A stretch of 29,909 bases of DNA from Selenomonas sp. AE3005 (GCF_905233635.1 NZ_CAJODG010000026.1:1-29909); one strand, 5' to 3'; counted from the stretch's first letter, positions 8,752 through 16,530 are shown. Program-made: numbers and translations. Notes: generated from the letters alone by a model not told the origin.

Positions 8752-9468
8752 ATGGCAGACGAACGGTTAATTGCAGCTCTGGATTTTCATACCATGGAGG
8801 ACGTGCAAAAACTGGTAGCAGAATTAGGGGACAGCGTTTCCTATTACAAAGTAGGTATGGAATTATTCTATAGTGTCGGAGCGCCTGTAGTAACCTGGCT
8901 GCGGCAGCAGGGCAAGGATGTCTTTTTGGACTTGAAACTCCATGACATACCCAATACTGCGGCCGGTGGTATCTGCTCCTTAATGCGCCTGGGTGCGACC
9001 ATGCTCAACGTCCATGCCAGCGGCGGCTATACCATGATGAAAACCGCGGCGGACAGAATGCATGCGGATGCTGACAAATTAGGCATAAAATGTCCTAAAC
9101 TCATCGCTGTAACTGTCCTGACCAGCATCAATCAGGAGGATTGGGAAGGTCTGGGGCAGGCCATACAGATTAAGAGTGCGGTGGTGCGCTATGCCAAACT
9201 GGCCAAGAAAGCCGGACTCGATGGGGTAGTGGCCTCCGCGCAGGAAGCTGCCCTAATTCGTGAGGCCTGCGGTGATGATTTCCTCATCGTCACTCCGGGA
9301 ATCCGACCGGCTGGCAGTGATACCAACGACCAAAGCCGGGTAGTAACCCCGGCTGAGGCTCTCAGCAACGGTGCCAGCCACTTGGTGGTAGGGCGTCCCA
9401 TTTACGCCGCAGACAATCCTGTACTGGCTGCTGAAAATATTATCAAAGAAATGGAGAATGTAAAATAA
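8752..9468 (+). CDS. pyrF: Orotidine 5'-phosphate decarboxylase
   Basis: It decarboxylates OMP to UMP, the last step of the pathway. It has 238 residues. The catalytic Asp-Lys-Asp array is visible as DLKLHDIPNT with D60, K62 and D65, and D11 lies in AALDF. The phosphate-binding TPGIRP and VVGRPI motifs are near the end. A good Shine-Dalgarno TAGGAGG (8738-8744) lies 7 bases before the ATG. The 36-base gap after pyrD is the second-longest in the operon interior and has no terminator. Confidence 0.96.
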   Translation: MADERLIAALDFHTMEDVQKLVAELGDSVSYYKVGMELFYSVGAPVVTWLRQQGKDVFLDLKLHDIPNTAAGGICSLMRLGATMLNVHASGGYTMMKTAADRMHADADKLGIKCPKLIAVTVLTSINQEDWEGLGQAIQIKSAVVRYAKLAKKAGLDGVVASAQEAALIREACGDDFLIVTPGIRPAGSDTNDQSRVVTPAEALSNGASHLVVGRPIYAADNPVLAAENIIKEMENVK

Positions 9469-9470
9469 AT

Positions 9471-10049
9471 ATGACAGAACAAGAAGTTAAAGAACTGCTT
9501 ATCAAGACCAATGCCATTATGAACGGTCACTTCCTGTTGACCTCCGGCTTGCACAGCCCGCACTACGTGGAAAAATTCAATGTCCTGCAGCAGCCGAAAT
9601 ACACGGAAAAACTCTGCCAGGCCATGGCCGAAAAATTTAAGGACGCCAACATTGAAACCGTAGTGGGCCCCGTGACCGGCGGCATTCTGCTTGCACATGA
9701 AACCGGCAAGGCCCTGGGCACCAGAGCCATATTTACCGAACGCGTTGACGGTAAAATGACCTTCCGCCGCGGCTTTTCCCTGCATGAAGGAGAACGCTGC
9801 CTGATTGTGGAAGATATTGTCACTACCGGCGGCTCTATTAAGGAAGTCATTGAAGTTGTAAAAGCCCACGGCGGTATCCCCGTAGCTGTCAGCATGCTCG
9901 TAGACCGCAGCGGCGGCAAAGCAAACTTCGGCGACGTCCCCTGCACCGCCCTCCTGCACATGGACGTAGAAACATACAAACCGGATGAATGCCCCCTGTG
10001 TAAGCAGGGAATCCCCATGACCAAGCGGGGGAGTACGGGCAAGAAATAA
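9471..10049 (+). CDS. pyrE: Orotate phosphoribosyltransferase
   Basis: It joins orotate and PRPP to form OMP. It has 192 residues. The PRPP-binding loop LIVEDIVTTGGS is at 111-122. Upstream lie GPVTGGILLAHE and the ERVDGK loop. The C-terminus carries a CPLC motif (C174, C177) followed by KQGIPMTKRGS, as in the longer PyrE subfamily of anaerobes and archaea rather than the E. coli type. It starts 2 bases after the pyrF stop and is the last gene of the operon, followed by a strong terminator. Confidence 0.95.
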   Translation: MTEQEVKELLIKTNAIMNGHFLLTSGLHSPHYVEKFNVLQQPKYTEKLCQAMAEKFKDANIETVVGPVTGGILLAHETGKALGTRAIFTERVDGKMTFRRGFSLHEGERCLIVEDIVTTGGSIKEVIEVVKAHGGIPVAVSMLVDRSGGKANFGDVPCTALLHMDVETYKPDECPLCKQGIPMTKRGSTGKK

Positions 10050-10068
10050 TAATATAAGAACTATGTAA

Positions 10069-10105
10069 GACTGTGAAGAATCAAAAAGATTTTTCACAGT
10101 CTTTT
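10069..10105 (+). terminator. Intrinsic terminator of the pyr operon
   Basis: A 14-bp stem (10069-10082 with 10088-10101, one G-U wobble) with an AAAAA loop is followed by TTTT at 10102-10105. It begins 19 bases after the pyrE stop. Confidence 0.88.
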
Positions 10106-10316
10106 GTACTATATAAAATTTTAATAAAAATGCTGTATTACAAAATTGGGGTGCAAAATTAGTGATGGTGTAATCGTTGCTCATAGTACCGCTATTAAGT
10201 AAACACCTTTGGTAGTGAGGGAAGAAGTGGTAGATTTTATCCACTGTATAGTGTAAAATAACTATTATGGATATAGGATATGTATTTGGTGATGGCATAA
10301 AATTGAGGTGCTTAGG
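10106..10316 (+). other. AT-rich intergenic region before the first fucosyltransferase gene
   Basis: No gene is seen in these 211 bases. Base composition drops sharply to AT-rich here. A TAAAAT at 10254-10259 could be a -10 element, but no convincing -35 lies 16-18 bases upstream. CACTGTATAGTG at about 10242-10253 is an imperfect inverted repeat. The Shine-Dalgarno GAGGTG (10305-10310) serves the next gene. Confidence 0.4.
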
Positions 10317-11186
10317 ATGATATGTGTAAGAATAATGGGTGGACAAGGAAATCAGATGTTTCAGTATGCTTTGGGGAGATATTTATCTTTGAAGAATAAA
10401 TGTCAGCTGGAATATGATATGTCATATTTTTCTGAAAAAAATGCTAGAGTCTTTGTGCTGGATAATTTTGAAACAGTGGGTAAAGTTACGAATAAAATGT
10501 GGGTTAAAGTCTACCAACATTTACCATTTGGTAGAAAACTTTATGAGAAATTGTTGCCGATTTTTTATGAAAAAGGAAGCTGGTTTCATGAAGATGTAAA
10601 AAATATACGAAAAAAAGATGCTTGGTTAGAGGGGTATTGGGCTAGTCCAAAGTATTTTGCAGAAATTAAGGATGTTTTGTTGAATGACTTTACTTGCAAA
10701 GTAAAACTTTCTCCAAATACGGTAGCTTGGCAGAACAAAATAATTAATGATAGTTTACCAACTGTTTCAATACATATACGGCGAGGAGATTATGTAAATT
10801 CAGTTATTAATCAACAGATTTTTAAAGCATTACCTTTATCATATTATTATTGTTGTTTAAATGAATTACGAAAGAAGTTTGGAAACTTGAGTATTTATGT
10901 ATTCTCTAATGATATGGAATGGGTGCAGGAAAATATGGATTTTGACGATGCTCATGTGCAGTTTGTAACTGGTAATGATGAAGATCATGGATTTGAGGAC
11001 ATGATTCTTATGTGGAACTGTGATCACCATATAATTGCAAATAGTACTTTTAGTTGGTGGGGGGCATATCTAGCATCTGGGGCGGGGGAAGTGTATGCTC
11101 CAAATGATTGGTATTTATGTAAAGGCGATGCTTATGATATACGCGATTTATACCCAGATGAATGGAAAATAGTAAGGGTTGATTAA
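10317..11186 (+). CDS. Alpha-1,2-fucosyltransferase-like glycosyltransferase (GT11)
   Basis: It is predicted to transfer L-fucose from GDP-fucose to a surface glycan in the cytoplasm or at the inner membrane face. It has 289 residues, the usual GT11 size. The family motifs are clear: GGQGNQMFQYALGRYL near the N-terminus (8-23), HIRRGDY at 153-159 (the GDP-fucose-binding motif shared with FUT1/FUT2), FSNDMEWVQENM near 196-207, and NSTFSWWGAYL at 242-252. The open frame starts at a GTG at 10308 inside the Shine-Dalgarno, and ATG 10317 is the better start. The gene is far more AT-rich than the pyr genes or gmd, suggesting acquisition by transfer. GT11 also includes enzymes with other acceptors, so the 1,2 linkage is inferred. 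Confidence 0.85.
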   Translation: MICVRIMGGQGNQMFQYALGRYLSLKNKCQLEYDMSYFSEKNARVFVLDNFETVGKVTNKMWVKVYQHLPFGRKLYEKLLPIFYEKGSWFHEDVKNIRKKDAWLEGYWASPKYFAEIKDVLLNDFTCKVKLSPNTVAWQNKIINDSLPTVSIHIRRGDYVNSVINQQIFKALPLSYYYCCLNELRKKFGNLSIYVFSNDMEWVQENMDFDDAHVQFVTGNDEDHGFEDMILMWNCDHHIIANSTFSWWGAYLASGAGEVYAPNDWYLCKGDAYDIRDLYPDEWKIVRVD

Positions 11187-11393
11187 TATGATAGCAAATT
11201 TTTAATAGGTAAAAGTGTTGTTGTGAAAAGTTGGTTGTAATACTGTAAAATTATTGATAATGTTTATATAAACTGACTATTAGTTTGCTGATTTAAGTGA
11301 TAATCTAAAAAAGAGTAGGATCTCTAAAAGAATATTATATATTAAAGTAGATTGTGCTATTTAGTAAGAAATTATACATGGAGATGATATTTT
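11187..11393 (+). other. AT-rich intergenic region between the two fucosyltransferase genes
   Basis: No open frame of note and no intrinsic terminator are seen in these 207 bases. It contains TTGATA (11254-11259) and an overlapping-region 12-bp perfect palindrome, GTTTATATAAAC (11262-11273). A TATTAG lies 18 bases after TTGATA, so a weak promoter is possible. GGAGA at 11380-11384 is the ribosome binding site for the next gene. Confidence 0.35.
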
Positions 11394-12380
11394 ATGAAGG
11401 TGATTAAAGTATCGGGATTACATAAATCAATTCTTCATCAAACGTTAGCTAGTAGAGGGATTTGGAGAAATTGTCGATTTGTGTTAAATGATTCAAATTT
11501 AAAAGAATGTGATGCGTGGTTTGTTTTTGATCCGGATTGTCTGGGGGGGGATAACAGATGTGTGTGTCCGGAAAACATGGTGTATTATATTATGGGAGAA
11601 CCAGATTGTATACGTACTTATAATAAAAGGTTTATAAAGCAATTTGCAAATGTGGTTGGCATACAAAAAAAGAACTATGATGTTCCAAAGTTAATTCGTA
11701 ACTATTGGGCGATGTGGTTCGTTGGGCTGTCCTTTGAAACTGGAATACAAAAAGCTAATTCTAAGTATGATTATGATAATTTATTAAATATGGATGTTCC
11801 TAAAAAAGAAAAACTCATATCGGTTGTATCCTCTAATAAAAACTTTTGTGAAGGCCATAAAAAAAGATTAGAATTTGTTGAGCGATTAAAGAGGCATTTT
11901 GGCGAAAAAATAGATGTGTATGGCAGAGGCATCAATCCTTTTGACGATAAGGCGGATGTGCTTGTTTCATATAAATATCATATTGCAATTGAAAATAATG
12001 TTCAAGATGATTACATTACAGAAAAACTATTAGATCCTTTTCTGACATATACATACCCAATATATCATGGTGCAAAAAATGTGAATGAATATTTTTGTAA
12101 TAATTCATTTACTACAATTGATATTAATCAACCTGAAAAATCTATTAAAATAATTGAAGATGTTATTAATAGCGGGAAATATGAGAAGAGTCTTAAATAT
12201 TTAATAGAATCTAGAGATAAAGTATTGAATGAATATAACCTGTTTGATAAGATGGCTGTGATTGCTAATCAACAAGAGTCATCTAATTACATTAAAACAT
12301 ACGTTGAACTTAACCCTGAAAGTTATTATAATTATAAACGCAGACTAAGAAAAAAAATAAAAAAAATATTGAACTGGTAA
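11394..12380 (+). CDS. Alpha-1,3-fucosyltransferase-like glycosyltransferase (GT10)
   Basis: It has 328 residues. The C-terminal half carries the GT10 signature: SYKYHIAIENN followed by DYITEKLLDPFLTYTYPIYHG (about 192-225). In GT10 enzymes the conserved Glu, Asn, Tyr and Lys of this stretch bind GDP-fucose. The N-terminal half is divergent, so the acceptor and linkage cannot be read from sequence. The protein ends in a basic stretch, YKRRLRKKIKKILNW, resembling the amphipathic membrane-contact tails of Helicobacter FucTs. GGAGA 9 bases upstream supports the ATG. The gene is very AT-rich yet contains a run of eight G residues at 11543-11550. Confidence 0.75.
   Translation: MKVIKVSGLHKSILHQTLASRGIWRNCRFVLNDSNLKECDAWFVFDPDCLGGDNRCVCPENMVYYIMGEPDCIRTYNKRFIKQFANVVGIQKKNYDVPKLIRNYWAMWFVGLSFETGIQKANSKYDYDNLLNMDVPKKEKLISVVSSNKNFCEGHKKRLEFVERLKRHFGEKIDVYGRGINPFDDKADVLVSYKYHIAIENNVQDDYITEKLLDPFLTYTYPIYHGAKNVNEYFCNNSFTTIDINQPEKSIKIIEDVINSGKYEKSLKYLIESRDKVLNEYNLFDKMAVIANQQESSNYIKTYVELNPESYYNYKRRLRKKIKKILNW
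11543..11550 (+). repeat. G8 homopolymer tract inside the GT10 coding sequence
   Basis: Eight consecutive G residues span codons 50-53 (Leu-Gly-Gly-Asp) of an otherwise AT-rich gene. A one-base change in the tract would shift the frame early in the protein. In the sequence given, the gene is in the ON frame. Confidence 0.9.
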
Positions 12381-12414
12381 AAATTAAGTATATTTTATAG
12401 GAGATGTATTATTT

Positions 12415-13497
12415 ATGAAAAAAGCATTAATTACTGGTGTTACCGGGCAGGATGGCTCTTATTTAGCGGAGCTTTTACTTGAAAAGGGCTATGACGTGCA
12501 TGGCATTATTCGCCGTTCATCTATTGATTATAGGGAACGTATTGTTCACATAGAAGGGAAAACGAACTTTCATCTGCATTATGGTGATATGGGCGATTCT
12601 ATGAGCTTGATGGCAGTTATTAGTACTGTGCGGCCGGATGAAATTTATAATTTGGCAGCGCAGAGTCACGTGCAGGTTTCTTTTGATGTACCAGAATTCA
12701 CGGCTGATATTGACGCTACTGGTGTGTTGCGTATTTTAGAGGCAGTACGCCTTTGCGGGCTTAAGGATACCTGCCGTATTTATCAGGCATCTACATCGGA
12801 ACTCTATGGCAAGGTAGAGGAAGTGCCTCAGAATGAAAAAACGCCGTTTCATCCGTATTCTCCGTATGCTGTGGCTAAGCAGTACGGTTTTTGGATAACG
12901 AAGGAGTATCGTGAGGCTTATAATATGTTCTGTTGTTCCGGTATTCTCTTTAACCATGAGTCGGAACGTCGTGGGGAAACTTTTGTAACGCGCAAGATTA
13001 CACTGGCGGCGGCACGCATTGCCCAGGGCAAGCAGGAGAAATTGTACCTTGGCAATCTCGACAGTCTGCGTGACTGGGGCTATGCCAAGGATTATGTAGA
13101 ATGCATGTGGTTGATTCTCCAGCATGATAAGCCAGAGGATTTTGTCATCGCAACAGGCGTACAGCATTCGGTGCGTGAATTCTGTCAGCTGGCGTTCCAT
13201 CATGCTGGGATTGAACTGGAATTCACGGGCGAAGGCATGGAGGAAAAGGGCATCGACAAGGCTACGGGCAAGGTGGTCGTTGAGGTTAGCCCGGACTTCT
13301 ATCGTCCCACCGATGTAGTAAATCTGTGGGGCGACCCGACAAAAGCCAAGAAAGAACTTGGCTGGAATCCGACCAAGACCACCTTTGAACAGCTGGTGGA
13401 AATCATGGTCAAGCATGACATGGAGAAGGTTGCGGCAGAGCGATTAAAGGAACATGTTAATCTGGCGGAGTTTTTGGAAAAGGGCATTATAAAATGA
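12415..13497 (+). CDS. gmd: GDP-mannose 4,6-dehydratase
   Basis: It converts GDP-D-mannose to GDP-4-keto-6-deoxymannose, the first committed step to GDP-L-fucose. It has 360 residues and belongs to the extended SDR family. The NADP-binding motif GVTGQDGSY lies at residues 8-16, followed by IIRRSS. Catalytic residues T127, E129, Y151 and K155 fall in ASTSELYG and SPYAVAKQY. The NHESERRGETFVTRKI segment is diagnostic of GMD. A Shine-Dalgarno GGAGATG lies upstream of the ATG. Base composition rises back to the genome level within this gene, so it is not part of the same AT-rich insert as the two preceding genes. Confidence 0.95.
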   Translation: MKKALITGVTGQDGSYLAELLLEKGYDVHGIIRRSSIDYRERIVHIEGKTNFHLHYGDMGDSMSLMAVISTVRPDEIYNLAAQSHVQVSFDVPEFTADIDATGVLRILEAVRLCGLKDTCRIYQASTSELYGKVEEVPQNEKTPFHPYSPYAVAKQYGFWITKEYREAYNMFCCSGILFNHESERRGETFVTRKITLAAARIAQGKQEKLYLGNLDSLRDWGYAKDYVECMWLILQHDKPEDFVIATGVQHSVREFCQLAFHHAGIELEFTGEGMEEKGIDKATGKVVVEVSPDFYRPTDVVNLWGDPTKAKKELGWNPTKTTFEQLVEIMVKHDMEKVAAERLKEHVNLAEFLEKGIIK

Positions 13498-13519
13498 CGA
13501 GTCAATTTTGACTCGTCAT
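13490..13519 (-). terminator. Terminator hairpin of the vapBC transcript
   Basis: A perfect 11-bp stem (13494-13504 with 13509-13519) has a 4-base loop. On the minus strand it is followed by TTTT, while on the plus strand no T run follows. It therefore best fits termination of vapBC. It also contains the gmd stop codon, so the two convergent genes share it. Confidence 0.6.
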
Positions 13520-13528
13520 GTAGAATGG

Positions 13529-13930
13529 TTATTCATTTGCCCAATCTTCAAGATTTAATCCCTCTACACGTTTAAATTCGCGTGTGTTATTGGTTACTAA
13601 GGTCATATTTAATGCTTTTGCATGTGCAGCTATCTGCGTATCAAGCGGACCTATGGGGGTACCTTTTAATTCCAATATAGCTCGTACTTTCCCGTATTCA
13701 TACGCAGCAAGTTCGTCAAAAGGCATGATGTTTATAGCAGATAGGAATAGTGTGAGTGCCAGTAGATTCCTGGCTTTTGCCTGACTTTTTTCCACACCGT
13801 GGCAAAGTTCGGCATAGGTAATAGAAGATATGCAGATTTCTGCTGGTATGTGGGTTTGCAATCGAGCTAGAACCTTTTCGGGACGTTTCTGGATGGCGAA
13901 TATGCAGATGTTGGTGTCAAGCATATACAT
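13529..13930 (-). CDS. vapC: VapC-type PIN-domain toxin ribonuclease
   Basis: It is a predicted Mg-dependent endoribonuclease that cleaves tRNA or rRNA when not bound by its antitoxin. It has 133 residues, the normal size. The PIN-domain acidic residues are present: D5 in MLDTNICIF, E41 in TYAELCHG and D97 in GPLDTQIAAHA. The C-terminal VTNNTREF motif is typical of the VapC/FitB group. The start ATG shares one base with the stop codon of the upstream antitoxin gene, the usual coupled layout. It is on the opposite strand to, and inside, the fucose gene cluster. Confidence 0.92.
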   Translation of the reverse strand: MYMLDTNICIFAIQKRPEKVLARLQTHIPAEICISSITYAELCHGVEKSQAKARNLLALTLFLSAINIMPFDELAAYEYGKVRAILELKGTPIGPLDTQIAAHAKALNMTLVTNNTREFKRVEGLNLEDWANE

Positions 13931-14166
13931 TATAGTACATCCCTTTCCTGTGGCTGGGGGATATCGCGGCCATCAGCCATGAAATCATCACTGAACAAAT
14001 CAAGGCTGGTCAGCAACATATTCCAGTTGTATTCCTGTGATTTGGGGAAGATCATAAGTACATCACCGACTTTGTGTGTTAGAACTTCACTGTCATTGAA
14101 ACGATACTCTTTAGGCAAGCGAACGGCCTGACTTCGTCCGTTTTGGAAAATTTTTGCTGTAAGCAT
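13930..14166 (-). CDS. vapB: VapB-type antitoxin (SpoVT/AbrB-like)
   Basis: It is the DNA-binding antitoxin partner of vapC. It has 78 residues when started at ATG 14166, which lies 6 bases after AGAGGTG (complement of 14173-14179). The longer frame to 14199 has no suitable ribosome binding site. The N-terminus, MLTAKIFQNGRSQAVRLPKE, is the classic swapped-hairpin AbrB/MazE fold sequence. The C-terminal half (about 40-78) should wrap the toxin. The protein probably represses its own promoter through the tandem repeats just upstream. Confidence 0.9.
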   Translation of the reverse strand: MLTAKIFQNGRSQAVRLPKEYRFNDSEVLTHKVGDVLMIFPKSQEYNWNMLLTSLDLFSDDFMADGRDIPQPQERDVL

Positions 14167-14187
14167 AATCATCACCTCTTTAAATTT

Positions 14188-14216
14188 AGTATATATCAAA
14201 GTATATATCGAGTCAA
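14188..14216 (-). promoter_or_regulatory. vapBC promoter with tandem operator-like repeats
   Basis: On the minus strand TTGACT (complement of 14211-14216) and TATACT (complement of 14188-14193) are 17 bases apart. The element GATATATACT occurs twice in tandem (complement of 14188-14197 and 14200-14209), 12 bases apart, covering the -10 and spacer. This is where an autoregulating VapB would bind. Confidence 0.65.
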
Positions 14217-14247
14217 ATCAATTATATTAATGTTTAGGAGTGATTCT

Positions 14248-15555
14248 TTGCATATCGTGTTATTATCCGGCGGTTCTGGTAAACGTTTGTGGCCGTTGTC
14301 CAATGATATCCGTTCGAAACAGTTTATTCCCCTGTTTCCGCAGGTGGATGGAGAGTATATCTCTATGGCGCAGCGTGTGTTCCGGCAGATTCGTAAGGTT
14401 GACAAGTCAGCGGATATTACGGTGGCTACGTCAAAGTCGCAGGTGTCAACTTTAAAGAATCAACTGGGTGATGATGTGGATATTTCCGTAGAGCCTTGCC
14501 GCCGTGATACATTTCCAGCTATTGTGCTCGTCAGTGCGTATTTGCATGATGTGAAGGGGGTAGGGCTAGATGAAACTGTGGCGGTCTGCCCGGTGGACCC
14601 TTATGTGTCTACAGATTATTACAAGGCTGTCGCACATTTGACGGAACTTGCGGCCGAAGGCACGGCTGACCTCATGCTTATGGGAATTGAACCGACTTAT
14701 CCTAGTGAGAAGTATGGCTATATTATGCCGACGTCCAAAGATGAAATCAGCAGAGTGGCATCTTTTAGTGAGAAACCGACAGCTGCCAAAGCGGCAGCGT
14801 ATATCGAAAAGGGTGCCTTGTGGAATAGCGGTGTATTTGCTTACCGGCTGGGCTATGTACTTGAAAAGGCACATGAACTTTTGGATTTCAAGGGATATGA
14901 AGATTTATATGAGAACTATAGCAATCTGACCAAAATCAGTTTTGACTATGCTGTTGTGGAAAAAGAGCAGAGCATTGGCGTCCTGCGTTATGCCGGTGAA
15001 TGGAAGGATTTAGGTACGTGGAATACATTGACGGAAATCATGCATGAGCCTTCCATTGGCGAAGTAACCATGGATGATAGCTGTGTCGATACACATGTGG
15101 TCAATGAGATGGATGTGCCGATTTTGGTGATGGGGGCAAGGAATTTAGTAGTGGCCGCCAGTCCTGAGGGAATATTGGTTGCTGACAAAGGAGCCTCCAG
15201 CCATATCAAACCGTACGTGGAAAATCTCACACAGCAGGTAATGTTTGCCGAAAAGTCGTGGGGCAGTTTCCAGATTATTGATGTGGAAGATGACAGCCTC
15301 ACGATAAAGGTGACGCTTAATGCTGGGTATGGTATGAACTACCATAGCCATGAACACCGCAGGGAAATTTGGAATATAGTCAGCGGTGACGGCAAGGTTT
15401 TGCTGGATGGAAAGGAGCAGGCTGTTAAGACGGGCGATATAATCGAGCTGCCTGTAGGCTGCAAGCATAAGATTATGGCTGATACCAGAATGACCATTAT
15501 TGAGGTGCAGATGGGTGAGGCTATTTCGAAAACGGATAAAATCAAGTGGGAATAA
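14248..15555 (+). CDS. manC: Mannose-1-phosphate guanylyltransferase with C-terminal cupin domain
   Basis: It makes GDP-mannose from mannose-1-phosphate and GTP. It has 435 residues. The N-terminal nucleotidyltransferase domain begins LLSGGSGKRLWPLSND, with FSEKPT and the NSGVF motif further in. The C-terminal cupin domain (about 340-430) resembles the phosphomannose isomerase half of type II enzymes (GMNYHSHEHRREIWNIVSG). A frame extends up to 14143 through the vapBC promoter. TTG at 14248, 7 bases after AGGAG (14236-14240), gives the normal N-terminus. It starts only 82 bases from vapB and is transcribed divergently from it, so its promoter must overlap the vapBC control region unless it is read through from gmd. 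Confidence 0.92.
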   Translation: MHIVLLSGGSGKRLWPLSNDIRSKQFIPLFPQVDGEYISMAQRVFRQIRKVDKSADITVATSKSQVSTLKNQLGDDVDISVEPCRRDTFPAIVLVSAYLHDVKGVGLDETVAVCPVDPYVSTDYYKAVAHLTELAAEGTADLMLMGIEPTYPSEKYGYIMPTSKDEISRVASFSEKPTAAKAAAYIEKGALWNSGVFAYRLGYVLEKAHELLDFKGYEDLYENYSNLTKISFDYAVVEKEQSIGVLRYAGEWKDLGTWNTLTEIMHEPSIGEVTMDDSCVDTHVVNEMDVPILVMGARNLVVAASPEGILVADKGASSHIKPYVENLTQQVMFAEKSWGSFQIIDVEDDSLTIKVTLNAGYGMNYHSHEHRREIWNIVSGDGKVLLDGKEQAVKTGDIIELPVGCKHKIMADTRMTIIEVQMGEAISKTDKIKWE

Positions 15556-15569
15556 AGAGGCGTAATATA

Positions 15570-16514
15570 ATGATGGAAAAGAATGCAAAAATCTATGTGG
15601 CCGGGCATCGGGGCATGGTGGGTTCAGCTATTGTCCGGGAGCTTAAGCGGCAGGGATATACGAATATTATTACCCGTACGCATAAGAAACTGGATTTAAT
15701 TGACCAGTCAGCTGTAAATGAATTCTTTGCGCAGGAGCGCCCGGAGTATGTTTTCCTGGCTGCGGCTAAGGTCGGCGGTATTGTGGCCAACAGCGAGGCT
15801 TTGGCGGATTTCATGTATGACAATATGATGCTCGAGATGAATGTAATTCATGCGGCGTGGCAAAATGGCTGCAAGAAACTGGAGTTCCTGGGTTCCAGTT
15901 GCATTTATCCGCGTATGGCACCGCAGCCAATGAGGGAATCCTGCCTTTTGACTTCTGAGCTGGAAAAGACCAATGAGGCGTATGCACTGGCCAAGATTTC
16001 AGGGCTGAAATATTGCGAGTTCTTAAATCGTCAGTATGGTACGGACTATATTTCGGTAATGCCGACAAATCTTTATGGGCCGAATGATAACTACCATCCA
16101 ACTCATAGCCATGTGCTGCCGGCGTTGATTCGTCGCTTTCATGAGGCCAAGGAGCAGGGCTTAACTAAAGTGACCTGCTGGGGTGACGGCTCGCCACTTA
16201 GGGAGTTCCTTTATGTGGATGACCTGGCTAATCTCTGCGTGTTCCTAATGAATAACTACAGCGGCAATGAAACAGTCAATGCCGGTACGGGGAAGGAGCT
16301 AACTATTAAAGCGCTGACTGAACTGGTGGCGGAGGTTATTGGCTATAAAGGCGAGATTGAATGGGATACGAGTAAGCCCAACGGAACACCACGCAAGCTG
16401 CTTGATGTGTCGAAGGCGGCCAAGCTGGGCTGGACATATAAGACGGAGTTGAAAGATGGAGTTAAGCTCGCTTATGAAGATTTTTTAAATAATCCCATGA
16501 GGGCAGAGCGGTAA
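15570..16514 (+). CDS. fcl: GDP-L-fucose synthase (epimerase/reductase)
   Basis: It converts GDP-4-keto-6-deoxymannose to GDP-L-fucose with NADPH and is the partner of Gmd. It has 314 residues. VAGHRGMVGSA forms the cofactor loop (10-20). Catalytic S109, Y138 and K142 lie in LGSSCIYP and NEAYALAK. The HPTHSHVLPALIRRFHEA-like segment is typical of the family. The frame is open from 15546, but ATG 15570 has AAAGAGG 9 bases upstream and gives the expected N-terminus. ATG 15573 is equally possible. It follows manC closely and manB follows 16 bases later. Confidence 0.95.
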   Translation: MMEKNAKIYVAGHRGMVGSAIVRELKRQGYTNIITRTHKKLDLIDQSAVNEFFAQERPEYVFLAAAKVGGIVANSEALADFMYDNMMLEMNVIHAAWQNGCKKLEFLGSSCIYPRMAPQPMRESCLLTSELEKTNEAYALAKISGLKYCEFLNRQYGTDYISVMPTNLYGPNDNYHPTHSHVLPALIRRFHEAKEQGLTKVTCWGDGSPLREFLYVDDLANLCVFLMNNYSGNETVNAGTGKELTIKALTELVAEVIGYKGEIEWDTSKPNGTPRKLLDVSKAAKLGWTYKTELKDGVKLAYEDFLNNPMRAER

Positions 16515-16530
16515 AAATAAAGGAATTTTT

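Noticed and set aside
9402..10346. 314-codon antisense frame opposite pyrE and the following intergenic region
   Set aside because: It lies mostly opposite pyrE, crosses the pyr terminator and has low-complexity, non-protein-like content.
11262..11273. Perfect palindrome GTTTATATAAAC between the fucosyltransferase genes
   Set aside because: A 12-bp AT-only-type palindrome is expected by chance in such AT-rich DNA, and no second copy was found to suggest an operator.
13494..13519. Hairpin at the gmd end as an insertion-site repeat of a mobile element
   Set aside because: No matching copy lies at the other side of vapBC and no transposase is present. A terminator for vapBC explains it.
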